From positions 1 to 7,125 of the forward strand of contig CBDVAK010000181.1 of NCBI GenBank assembly GCA_965371945.1: a stretch of 7,125 bases of DNA, given 5' to 3'. The notes under the pieces are model-generated. The model saw only the letters and a list, made by a program, of their open reading frames with translations. It searched no databases and was not told where the DNA came from. This DNA comes from CBDVAK01 sp965371945. Its GTDB lineage: Bacteria; Pseudomonadota; Gammaproteobacteria; Competibacterales; JAHEDQ01. Made by a program: the position numbers and the translations under genes. Below are positions 1 to 6,159 of this stretch, piece by piece (the stretch's first letter is position 1; the number at the start of each line of letters is the position of its first letter).

Positions 1-1379
1 AGGTCATCGGCAAAGGTCACCGCCTCCGGGGTCTCCGCCTCCGGGGCCATCGATTCCGCCGCCATTGCCTCAACATTCGCGACCGCCTCCACCGGCGGCT
101 CGGCGAGCGTCGGTGGCACGCTGACCCGGGCTGACTCGTTGTCCGTGGCCACAAGCTGTTCACTCACGATAAGGTCGACTTGTTGAGCGGCCAACACCAC
201 ATCATCCACCGCCACCACCGTTGGAATGCTGTTGAGCAGGCTGTCCATGCCCGCGAGTTTGAGGCTGATGCCACCATTCTCGACGCGGATCAGTGCCGGC
301 CGATAGTCACCACCCTGCTCAACGCCGCTATCTGTACCAACATCCTGCCCGGATGTCTCTGCGATCTGCTCCTCGGTGGGAAGCACACTGCTGACACCCG
401 GTTTGGTCAGTCGCAGTGACATCGGCTGTTCTTGATCGGGCACTCCGGTGGCGACGTTCCTGGGAAGCGTCCGTGGCATCTCGTATTGTGCCTCGACCTC
501 ACGCAGTGCCGCGTTCTTGCTCATGCTGACAACTTCGTCCCGGCCTGGAACACGGAGGACCGCACCTTCGTTGAGACTGTTGACATTGGGCCGGAAGAAA
601 GCCTGAGGATTGGCCCGCAACAGCGCAAGCATCATCTGCTGGACGCTCACTGCACGGTCGGGTCGGGTCGCGCTGGCGATACTCCAGAGTGTTTCCCCGG
701 GGCCGACCGGGCCATAGCTGGAACCGGAAAAATTGCCGCCGGCAGGAGCACTGGCCGATGCAACCTGGCCGCTGTCCGCGCTGCTACCTGCGGCAGTCCG
801 GACCGTGCCGGTGACCGGGCCCGGTGTGGTCCGCACGACCCGGCGGCTGGTGGTGGGTACTGCTTTCCTGGCGGGTGGCACGGACGTGGCTGCAATTTCG
901 GCAGCCTTGGCCCCGGAATCGGCAACGTAGGGGGCGACGGGATTCGCCGGGCGATTGCGCCTGACCATGGTAGGCGGATCAAGTAACACCGCATAGTCGC
1001 GTAGCAGACGTCCACTGGACCAGCGCACTTCCAGCAACAGATCCAGCAACGGCTCGCGGATCGGGTTTCTGGATGTGACCTGAATGTAGGGTGCATCACC
1101 GCCCCGGTTCTCGACTGTGAAATTCAGTTGATTCAGCAGTACCGGACGCTCGAAACCCAATCTTTCAAACAATTCGGCAGGCGCCAGTCCCGCTGTCAAC
1201 GATTCGATCTCCCCGGGACGCAGAGATACGATTGGAATTCGGGCGCTGAGCGGCTCGTCCAGCGCGGACTGCACCTCGATCGGCCCGAGACCCAGGGCAA
1301 ATGCGGCATTGGGTAATACAGCGATTGACGCTGCGACATATCCCAGCAGTCTCCTTGTCACTGGCATTGTCACTGGCAT
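1..1379 (-). CDS. fimV: FimV/HubP-family pole-organising inner-membrane protein, N-terminal part (gene runs off the window)
   Basis: The frame is open from about 1385 to the window edge, giving 459 codons without a stop. The protein starts with a signal peptide (RRLLGYVAASIAVLPNAAFA, about residues 9-28), then has the FimV N-terminal core at 29-136, including LNFTVENRGG and REPLLDLLLEVRW. An Ala/Pro/Ser/Thr-rich linker (about 140-220) leads to a LysM domain (about 222-283, GPVGPGETLWSIAS through EGAVLRVPGRDEV), expected to bind peptidoglycan in the periplasm. A low-complexity, increasingly acidic region follows. No membrane segment is visible up to the edge; the usual transmembrane helix, acidic cytoplasmic part and C-terminal TPR/FimV domain should lie beyond it. 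Family members organise the cell pole and support type IV pilus assembly and twitching. The start is uncertain: ATG at 1379 has GAGGA 8 nt upstream, while ATG at 1385 has it only 2 nt upstream. Family call is strong; only the start and the unseen C-terminus are open. Confidence 0.93.
   Translation of the reverse strand, partial: MPVTMPVTRRLLGYVAASIAVLPNAAFALGLGPIEVQSALDEPLSARIPIVSLRPGEIESLTAGLAPAELFERLGFERPVLLNQLNFTVENRGGDAPYIQVTSRNPIREPLLDLLLEVRWSSGRLLRDYAVLLDPPTMVRRNRPANPVAPYVADSGAKAAEIAATSVPPARKAVPTTSRRVVRTTPGPVTGTVRTAAGSSADSGQVASASAPAGGNFSGSSYGPVGPGETLWSIASATRPDRAVSVQQMMLALLRANPQAFFRPNVNSLNEGAVLRVPGRDEVVSMSKNAALREVEAQYEMPRTLPRNVATGVPDQEQPMSLRLTKPGVSSVLPTEEQIAETSGQDVGTDSGVEQGGDYRPALIRVENGGISLKLAGMDSLLNSIPTVVAVDDVVLAAQQVDLIVSEQLVATDNESARVSVPPTLAEPPVEAVANVEAMAAESMAPEAETPEAVTFADD
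20..46. repeat. 12-bp direct repeat (15-bp period) inside fimV encoding PEAxT repeats
   Basis: CCGCCTCCGGGG occurs at 20-31 and again at 35-46, separated by TCT. The period of 15 bp keeps the frame, and the minus strand reads PEAET-PEAVT. It lies in the acidic, proline-rich part of FimV after the LysM domain. Such regions vary greatly in length between FimV homologues, so this looks like a small in-frame repeat expansion that may continue beyond the window edge. Confidence 0.6.
1355..1378. repeat. Perfect 12-bp tandem duplication at the 5' end of fimV
   Basis: TTGTCACTGGCA is present twice head to tail (1355-1366 and 1367-1378). On the coding strand this makes the protein begin MP-VTMPVTRR, duplicating four residues in frame. 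It also duplicates an ATG, so in-frame ATG codons lie at 1385, 1379 and 1367. Only the one at 1379 has a well-spaced Shine-Dalgarno (GAGGA, 8 nt). The duplication sits in the short N-region of the signal peptide, where extra neutral residues should be tolerated. Confidence 0.85.
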
Positions 1380-1385
1380 TGGCAT

Positions 1386-1448
1386 GTTCCTCAGTCTAGC
1401 AATTTGGTCCAGGTATCGCCTGTTTCCCTGAGTCAGAACACCGGTGAG
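1386..1448. other. Short asd-fimV intergenic stretch
   Basis: This is the noncoding spacer between the asd-proximal palindrome and fimV. Read on the minus strand it ends with GACTGAGGAAC before the first ATG, supplying the fimV ribosome-binding site. A TAGACT hexamer at about 1394-1399 could be a poor -10 box, but I see no convincing -35 partner. Whether fimV has its own promoter or is read through from asd cannot be settled here. Confidence 0.4.
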
Positions 1449-1464
1449 ACATGCCGCGGCATGT
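1449..1464 (-). terminator. 16-bp perfect palindrome directly after the asd stop codon, possible hairpin without U-tract
   Basis: ACATGCCGCGGCATGT reads the same on both strands and begins at the base right after the asd TGA (1467-1465). In asd mRNA it could form a 6-bp GC-rich stem with a CGCG loop. No run of U follows (the transcript continues CUCACCGG), so a classical intrinsic terminator is not supported. It may be a 3'-end stabilising hairpin, a partial terminator or a protein-binding palindrome. Confidence 0.3.
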
Positions 1465-2487
1465 TCAAAGGTAGTCTTTGACCAGGATTTCTGCGATCTG
1501 GATACTGTTTAACGCAGCGCCCTTGCGCAGGTTGTCCGAAACCACCCACAGGTCCAGTCCCCGTGGGTGGGAGATATCCTCCCTGATCCGGCTCACGTAC
1601 ACGGCGTCATTCCCTGCCGCGTCGGTTGCCGCCGTGGCGTAGCCGCCATCCCTGCGTTCATCCATCAACACCACACCCGGAGCATCTGCAAGCAAACCGC
1701 GTGCCGCGACCTCGGTGATCTTGTCACGGGTTTCGATATGCAGCGCTTCGGAATGGCCATAGAAAACCGGTACCCGCACAGCCGTCGGATTGATTTGTAT
1801 CGTGTTGTCTTCCAAGATCTTGCGCGTTTCCCAAACCATCTTCATCTCTTCCCGCGTATAGCCATTTTCCATGAACACGTCGATCTGCGGCAACGCGTTG
1901 AATGCGATCTGTTTGGGGTAGACCACGGTGGCGACCTGTTGACCATCGAGACTGGAACGGGTTTGCATCGACAGTTCGTCGATCGCCTCATTGCCGGTTC
2001 CCGACACCGCCTGGTAGGTCGCGACGTTGATACGTTCGATTCCCGCTGCATCGTGTAACGGCTTGAGTGCCACCACCATCTGAATGGTGGAACAGTTGGG
2101 GTTCGCGATGATGCCCCTGGCCGAATAGCCAGCCAGGGCATGAGCGTTGACCTCTGGTACCACCAGGGGAATAGCGGAGTCGTTGCGAAAATGCGAGGTA
2201 TTGTCGATCACCACGCAACCGGCAGCCGCTGCCCTGGGGGCATGTTCTGCTGATACCGAACCCCCCGCTGAAAACAGGCCGATCGGGGTCCGTGAAAAGT
2301 CGAACCCGTCCAAGCCTTCCACCACCAGGGTCCGGTCGCCGAACGTGACTTCCCGACCTACCGAGCGCGCACTGGCCAGCGCGTGCACCCGACCCACGGG
2401 AAACTTCCGCCGCGCCAGCAGCTCCAGCATTACCTGGCCCACCGCTCCGGTGGCACCCACCACCGCGATATCAAACATTCTGCTCAT
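1465..2487 (-). CDS. asd: Aspartate-semialdehyde dehydrogenase (340 aa)
   Basis: The enzyme reduces aspartyl-4-phosphate to aspartate semialdehyde with NADPH in the cytoplasm, the branch step toward lysine/diaminopimelate, threonine and methionine. The Rossmann motif VVGATGAVGQ lies at residues 9-18. NPNCST at 129-134 carries the catalytic Cys132. TYQAVSGTG (157-165) carries the conserved substrate-site Gln159, and RVPVFYGHSEA (238-248) carries the acid/base His245. Length and the RVPVxxGHS motif fit the shorter ASADH subfamily that also includes the Usg-like paralogues, not the ~370-aa E. coli-type enzyme. The catalytic residues are intact, so it should be active. The start at 2487 has GAGGG about 4 nt upstream; Met4 (2478) is a weaker alternative. 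It sits between leuB and fimV, after a 450-bp gap, so separate transcription from the leu genes is possible. Confidence 0.96.
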   Translation of the reverse strand: MSRMFDIAVVGATGAVGQVMLELLARRKFPVGRVHALASARSVGREVTFGDRTLVVEGLDGFDFSRTPIGLFSAGGSVSAEHAPRAAAAGCVVIDNTSHFRNDSAIPLVVPEVNAHALAGYSARGIIANPNCSTIQMVVALKPLHDAAGIERINVATYQAVSGTGNEAIDELSMQTRSSLDGQQVATVVYPKQIAFNALPQIDVFMENGYTREEMKMVWETRKILEDNTIQINPTAVRVPVFYGHSEALHIETRDKITEVAARGLLADAPGVVLMDERRDGGYATAATDAAGNDAVYVSRIREDISHPRGLDLWVVSDNLRKGAALNSIQIAEILVKDYL

Positions 2488-2517
2488 CGACCCTCGACCT
2501 TCGGAGATTGCCGGAAA

Positions 2518-2644
2518 ATGGCATTCCAGGATGCGCAGGATTCTGGTTCGTATTCAAGGCGCGCCAGCAGACGCATAGCACGGCTATGTAACTGCTGGCG
2601 CAACGCCAAAGACGGACCAGAAGACAAGCAGGCTGGTATGCCAT
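2518..2644. repeat. 127-bp imperfect palindrome (long hairpin element) between leuB and asd
   Basis: The sequence folds back on itself around position 2581. Arms pair from ATGGCAT (2518-2524) with ATGCCAT (2638-2644), through CCAG/CTGG, an 11-bp block (2541-2551 with 2612-2622, one mismatch), and a perfect 10-bp block GCGCCAGCAG (2561-2570) with CTGCTGGCGC (2592-2601). The tip is GCATAGC-ACG-GCTATGT (2573-2589). By hand count about 40 positions per arm are complementary, with small internal loops. Nearly all pairs share one register; the 11-bp block is offset by one base. The element ends 31 bp upstream of the asd start, so asd mRNA starting upstream would carry it as a long leader hairpin. 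It resembles dispersed palindromic repeats of gammaproteobacteria, but I see only one copy here and no flanking target duplication. Confidence 0.8.
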
Positions 2645-2937
2645 CTGACAGAAATCGCCTCTATCAGCACTGCCACTGCTTTCCTGCTCACCGTCGCACC
2701 AACAACAGTTCGAAGTGACACGACAGGCGCAGCGTCGAGTGCTACCCAGGAATGTACTTGCGCAAACAACGCCCTACAACAGACAAAACGGACCAAGTCG
2801 CTGAGCATTCTCTCAACACCAGTGATCGCTCGCAGCACCCGGTAGCCGCGGCCCCGGTCTGGTGCCACCGGCACGTTACCGCAGCTCAGCAGTGTCCGGG
2901 TTGCCACCGCATCACCCGCCACACGCACGGCGGCAGA
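2645..2937. other. Rest of the leuB-asd gap, no supported gene
   Basis: About 290 bp between the palindrome and the leuB stop hold nothing I can assign. The longest minus-strand frame (2928-2584, 114 codons) starts with GTG, lacks a ribosome-binding site, has no recognisable domain and runs into the palindrome arm, so I treat it as chance. A weak stem (CCGCC/GGCGG) follows the leuB stop on the minus strand, without a U-tract. A promoter for asd may lie here, but no clear -35/-10 pair was found. It could also be the remains of a lost gene. Confidence 0.45.
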
Positions 2938-4017
2938 TCAACCGGCGAGCGCCGCTACCACTGCGTCACCCATGGCGGAAGTAGTGATCGGGGTATCGCC
3001 CTCTGCCGCGATATCAGCGGTTCTGAGGCCCTGGTCCAGCACCTCGCCCACTGCCGTCTCAACCCGTTCCGCCAATTCGGGCTGGTCCAGCGAGTAGCGC
3101 AACATCATCGCCACCGACAAAATCGCAGCAAGCGGGTTGGCGATCCCCCGACCCGCAAGGTCGGGTGCGGAACCGTGTATGGGTTCGTAGAGGCCCAGTC
3201 CTGATTCATTGAGCGAGGCGGATGGCAGCATGCCGATCGAACCGGTGAGCATGGCGGCACAGTCGGAAAGGATATCGCCGAACATGTTGCCGGTGACCAT
3301 GACGTCAAACTGCCTGGGTTCACGTACCAGTTGCATCGCGGCATTGTCCACGTACATGTGGCTCAGGGTCACGTCCGGATAGTCACCGGCGACCCGCTGC
3401 ACCACCTCCCGCCACAGCACGCTAACCTCCAACACATTGGCCTTGTCCACCGAACAAACCCGCCCCTGGCGTTTGCGGGCGCTGTCAAACGCAACTCGCG
3501 CGATCCGCTCGATCTCAGACTCACGGTAGACCAGGGTGTTGTAGCCCTGACGTTCCCCTCCCTCCAGAATGCGGATGCCGCGCGGCTCTCCAAAATAGAT
3601 TCCGCCGGTCAGTTCCCTGACGATCAACAGGTCCAGACCCGCCACCAGATCTGCCTTGAGGCTGGAGGCCGCAGCTAACTGCGGATACAAAAGAGCCGGG
3701 CGCAGATTGGCGAACAAACCCAGTGCACTGCGTATCGACAACAGACCCCATTCCGGTTTTTGTTGCTGCTGCAACCCATCCCATTGCGGGCCGCCGACCG
3801 CACCGAGCAATATGGCCGCTGCCCCCCGGGCCGCGTCCAGCGTGGCCGGTGGCAATGGCTCGCCACTTTGCTCCCATGCGCTACCACCGATCAGACCGCT
3901 TTCCAGATTCACTTCCAGACCGTGCCGGGTCTGCAAGATCTCCAGGATCCTGATCGCCTCGGCCATGACCTCGGGGCCGATACCGTCGCCGGGCAGGACC
4001 AGAACGGTGCGGCTCAT
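2938..4017 (-). CDS. leuB: 3-isopropylmalate dehydrogenase (359 aa)
   Basis: The protein oxidises and decarboxylates (2R,3S)-3-isopropylmalate with NAD+ to the leucine 2-oxo precursor, in the cytoplasm and normally as a Mg2+-dependent dimer. Motifs in order are LPGDGIGPEV (8-17), GAVGGPQWD (72-80), the substrate arginines Arg96, Arg106 (NLRPA) and Arg134 (VRELTGGIYFG), Tyr141, Lys192 (DKANVLEVS), Asp224 (YVDNAAMQL), and Asp248/Asp252 (GDILSDCAAMLTGSIGMLPSAS) for metal binding. YEPIHGSAPDLAG (277-289) is the family signature. Length is normal. The frame can be extended to a GTG at 4038, but ATG at 4017 is preferred: it overlaps the leuD stop as ATGA, has GGGGG 7 nt upstream, and gives the usual N-terminus. 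The overlap points to translational coupling with leuD. Confidence 0.98.
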   Translation of the reverse strand: MSRTVLVLPGDGIGPEVMAEAIRILEILQTRHGLEVNLESGLIGGSAWEQSGEPLPPATLDAARGAAAILLGAVGGPQWDGLQQQQKPEWGLLSIRSALGLFANLRPALLYPQLAAASSLKADLVAGLDLLIVRELTGGIYFGEPRGIRILEGGERQGYNTLVYRESEIERIARVAFDSARKRQGRVCSVDKANVLEVSVLWREVVQRVAGDYPDVTLSHMYVDNAAMQLVREPRQFDVMVTGNMFGDILSDCAAMLTGSIGMLPSASLNESGLGLYEPIHGSAPDLAGRGIANPLAAILSVAMMLRYSLDQPELAERVETAVGEVLDQGLRTADIAAEGDTPITTSAMGDAVVAALAG

Positions 4018-4658
4018 GGTGCGCCCCCGAACAACCACGGTGCCTCGGCACGACGCTGTTGCTCATAGGCGCGAATCTGCTCAGCCTTTTCCAGGGTCAG
4101 GTCAATCTCGTCGTGGCCGTTGACCAGGTTCCGGTGCCTGGTGTCATCGACCTCGAATGCCCAACAGCGACCGTCCGTGGCTCTCACCTCCCGGGCATGC
4201 AGGTCGATGGTCAGCGCGTAGCCCGGCGTAGCCATCACTTCCTGAAACAGGTTGTCAATTACATCGACTGATAAAACAATAGGCAAGAACCCATTCTTGA
4301 AACAATTATTGAAGAATATATCAGAAAAGCTCGGTGCCAGAACAGCACGGAACCCGGCCTGGGTCAGCGCCCACACCGCATGTTCACGCGACGAACCACA
4401 ACCAAAATTTTCGCGCGCCAGCAGAATGCTGGCCTGTTGGTGGCGTGGATGGTTGAGGACGAAATCGGGGTTCAGCCGTCTTTCGGTCTGCTGCCCCGGT
4501 TCCCCCTGATCCAGATAGCGCCAGTGATCAAACAGATTCTGACCAAAGCCGCTGCGGTGGATCGATTTCAGATATTGCTTGGGTATGATGGCGTCGGTAT
4601 CAACATTGGCGCGATCCAACGGCGCCACGATCCCATTGTGTACGGTAAAAGCTTGCAT
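4014..4658 (-). CDS. leuD: 3-isopropylmalate dehydratase small subunit (214 aa)
   Basis: This is the small subunit of isopropylmalate isomerase. It pairs with LeuC to convert 2-isopropylmalate to 3-isopropylmalate by dehydration and rehydration. The N-terminus MQAFTVHNGIVAPLDRANVDTDAIIPKQYLK is typical, followed by ARENFGCGSSREHA (81-94), the conserved swivel-domain substrate loop, and APSFSDIFFNNCFKNGFLPI (108-127). A TTG at 4676 could extend the frame by six codons, but ATG at 4658 is chosen because GGGAGG (4664-4669) sits 5 nt upstream and the gene then starts just after the leuC stop. Length is normal. An AT-rich stretch with rare codons covers residues about 110-136, unlike the rest of the gene. 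leuD ends in a 4-nt overlap with leuB. Confidence 0.98.
   Translation of the reverse strand: MQAFTVHNGIVAPLDRANVDTDAIIPKQYLKSIHRSGFGQNLFDHWRYLDQGEPGQQTERRLNPDFVLNHPRHQQASILLARENFGCGSSREHAVWALTQAGFRAVLAPSFSDIFFNNCFKNGFLPIVLSVDVIDNLFQEVMATPGYALTIDLHAREVRATDGRCWAFEVDDTRHRNLVNGHDEIDLTLEKAEQIRAYEQQRRAEAPWLFGGAP
4284..4299. repeat. 6-bp inverted repeat (CAAGAA/TTCTTG) in the AT-rich part of leuD
   Basis: CAAGAA (4284-4289), a CCCA loop and TTCTTG (4294-4299) form a perfect 6-bp stem inside leuD. It lies in the middle of an unusually AT-rich stretch of the gene. The surrounding amino acids (NNCFKNGFLPI) are conserved in LeuD, so the repeat may simply follow from the protein sequence. No function is claimed. 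Confidence 0.35.
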
Positions 4659-4663
4659 TCTGA

Positions 4664-4669
4664 CCTCCC
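4664..4669 (-). promoter_or_regulatory. Strong ribosome-binding site of leuD
   Basis: On the minus strand GGGAGG is followed by five bases (TCAGA) and ATG at 4658. It fills most of the 14-nt gap after the leuC stop. This decides the leuD start in favour of 4658 over the TTG at 4676. Confidence 0.8.
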
Positions 4670-4672
4670 GAC

Positions 4673-6082
4673 TCAATGCAGGTTTCTAAAATCCACGAAA
4701 TGCCCGGTGACGGCCGCCGCCGCCGCCATCGCAGGACTCACCAGGTGGGTCCTGCCACCGGCGCCCTGGCGCCCCTCGAAGTTTCTGTTTGATGTCGAGG
4801 CGCAGTGCTCGCCCGGTTCCAGCCGGTCTGCATTCATGGCCAGGCACATCGAACAACCGGGGTCACGCCACTCGAAACCCGCCTCCATGAACACCCGATC
4901 GAGCCCCTCGGATTCGGCCTGTCGTTTGACCGGGCCGGAGCCCGGCACCACCAACACCTGACGAATGTTGGTGGCAACCCGACGTCCCGCCGCCACCTTG
5001 GCGGCGACCCGCAGATCCTCGATTCTCGAGTTGGTACAGGACCCGATGAATACCTTGCTCAATGGGATGTCCGCAGCGGTACGCCCCGGTTGCAGTCCCA
5101 TGTATCGGTACGCATGCCGCATGCCCTCACGACGCACCGGATCCTCCTGCAGGTCAGGGTCAGGCAGACGCTCGTTGATCGAGATCACCATCTCCGGTGA
5201 CGTGCCCCAGGTGACCTGTGGGGCTATCGCCGTTGCGTCGAGTTCCAGAATGCGATCGAAATGTGCGCCCTCGTCGCTGTGCAACTCGCGCCATGCCGCC
5301 TCGGCCCGTTCCCACATCTCGCCGCTGGGAGCAAAAGGCCGTCCGCGAAGATACTCAAGCGTCGTCTCATCGACCGCCACCATACCGCTGCGGGCGCCCG
5401 CCTCGATCGCCATGTTGCAAAGCGTCATGCGGGCTTCCATGGACAACGCCCGTATTGCTTCGCCGGCAAATTCGATCGAATGGCCATTGCCACCGGCCGT
5501 ACCGATCGAGCGGATCACCGCCAGAGCAAGATCCTTGGCGGAAATGCCTTCCCCCAGTTGCGGGTCTACCCTGACCAGCATGGGTTTCATCTTTCTTTCC
5601 ACCAGACACTGGGTGGCCATGACATGCTCGACCTCGGAGGTGCCGATTCCCAACGCCAGGGCCCCAAACGCACCGTGGGTCGCGGTGTGCGAGTCACCGC
5701 ACACCACGGTCATGCCAGGCAGTGTTGCCCCCTGCTCCGGCCCGATGACATGGACGATACCCTGACGGGGGTCCCCCATGCCAAACTCCACCAGACCATA
5801 TTCCGCGCAATTCGCATCCAGAGTCTCCACCTGCACCCTGGCCACGGGATCGGTAATGCCAGCACCAAGGCCGGTGGTCGGGACGTTATGGTCGGCCGTG
5901 GCAATCATGGAATCCACTCGCCAGGGCTTGCGTCCCGCCAGCCTCAAACCTTCGAATGCCTGCGGCGATGTCACCTCATGGATCAGATGACGATCGATGT
6001 AGATCAGCGCCGAGCCATCATCATTGCTGGCCACCACATGCGAATCCCAGAGTTTCTCGTAGAGTGTCCTACCAACCATCAT
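4673..6082 (-). CDS. leuC: 3-isopropylmalate dehydratase large subunit (469 aa)
   Basis: This is the [4Fe-4S] aconitase-family large subunit of isopropylmalate isomerase, working in the cytoplasm as a LeuCD heterodimer. The N-terminus (RTLYEKLWDSHVV) is followed by IYIDRHLIHEVTSPQAFEGLR (27-47). HNVPT (65-69) and VVCGDSHTATHGAFG (126-140) are aconitase signatures. The cluster ligands are Cys349 (FIGSCTNSR) and Cys410/Cys413 (DPGCSMCLAMN). The C-terminus SNRNFEGRQGAGGRTHLVSPAMAAAAAVTGHF is the family substrate-binding end. Length is normal and nothing is missing. Two ATG codons in a row start the gene (6082, 6079); AGGAG at 6088-6092 is 5 nt from the first and 8 nt from the second, so either may be used. 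It is the first gene of the leuCDB unit and faces a divergent LysR gene that may control it. leuA is not in the window. Confidence 0.98.
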   Translation of the reverse strand: MMVGRTLYEKLWDSHVVASNDDGSALIYIDRHLIHEVTSPQAFEGLRLAGRKPWRVDSMIATADHNVPTTGLGAGITDPVARVQVETLDANCAEYGLVEFGMGDPRQGIVHVIGPEQGATLPGMTVVCGDSHTATHGAFGALALGIGTSEVEHVMATQCLVERKMKPMLVRVDPQLGEGISAKDLALAVIRSIGTAGGNGHSIEFAGEAIRALSMEARMTLCNMAIEAGARSGMVAVDETTLEYLRGRPFAPSGEMWERAEAAWRELHSDEGAHFDRILELDATAIAPQVTWGTSPEMVISINERLPDPDLQEDPVRREGMRHAYRYMGLQPGRTAADIPLSKVFIGSCTNSRIEDLRVAAKVAAGRRVATNIRQVLVVPGSGPVKRQAESEGLDRVFMEAGFEWRDPGCSMCLAMNADRLEPGEHCASTSNRNFEGRQGAGGRTHLVSPAMAAAAAVTGHFVDFRNLH

Positions 6083-6087
6083 CGCCG

Positions 6088-6092
6088 CTCCT
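6088..6092 (-). promoter_or_regulatory. Ribosome-binding site of leuC
   Basis: AGGAG on the minus strand lies 5 nt before the first ATG (6082) and 8 nt before the second (6079). Both spacings are workable, so the site supports the gene start but does not choose between the two codons. Confidence 0.7.
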
Positions 6093-6103
6093 AGGTTGCC
6101 GTG

Positions 6104-6120
6104 CCGCCATCCTAAGGCGG
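6104..6120 (-). promoter_or_regulatory. Small hairpin in the leuC leader
   Basis: CCGCC (6104-6108) and GGCGG (6116-6120) can pair around a 7-nt loop in the leuC 5' leader, 11 nt upstream of the AGGAG site. It has no following U-run, and no leucine-rich leader peptide precedes it, so classical attenuation is not supported. It could modestly affect translation, or be chance. Confidence 0.25.
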
Positions 6121-6123
6121 GCG

Positions 6124-6152
6124 TGGATATAACATCAATTCATGTTTATTAT
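6124..6152 (+). promoter_or_regulatory. Candidate promoter of the LysR-family gene
   Basis: TGGATA (6124-6129) and TATTAT (6147-6152) are spaced by 17 bp and match the sigma-70 -35 and -10 consensus at 4/6 and 5/6 positions. Transcription would start near 6159, about 44 bp before the gene, and the inverted repeat at 6160-6174 would lie at or just past the start, a position suited to autorepression. No similarly good pair was found for leuC; TATATC at about 6126-6131 (minus strand) is a weak -10 candidate without a -35 box. Confidence 0.35.
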
Positions 6153-6159
6153 TCTTTCC

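Noticed and set aside
432..986. Plus-strand open frames opposite fimV, and a minus-strand frame at 647-1099
   Set aside because: The fimV frame, open to the window edge and carrying a signal peptide, FimV core and LysM domain, explains this region. The others are shadow frames.
2518..2644. Palindrome as an ordinary rho-independent terminator of the leu operon
   Set aside because: It is far longer than a terminator stem, has internal loops, lacks a T-run on either side, and lies about 290 bp beyond the leuB stop.
2584..2928. Minus-strand 114-codon open frame between leuB and asd
   Set aside because: It begins with GTG, has no ribosome-binding site or recognisable domain, and its 3' part overlaps the palindrome arm. 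Long chance frames are common in GC-rich DNA.
5261..6094. Plus-strand 277-codon open frame opposite leuC
   Set aside because: It lies antisense to a fully conserved leuC. Its composition (many His, Arg, Gln) is typical of the reverse complement of a GC-rich gene, and no domain is visible.
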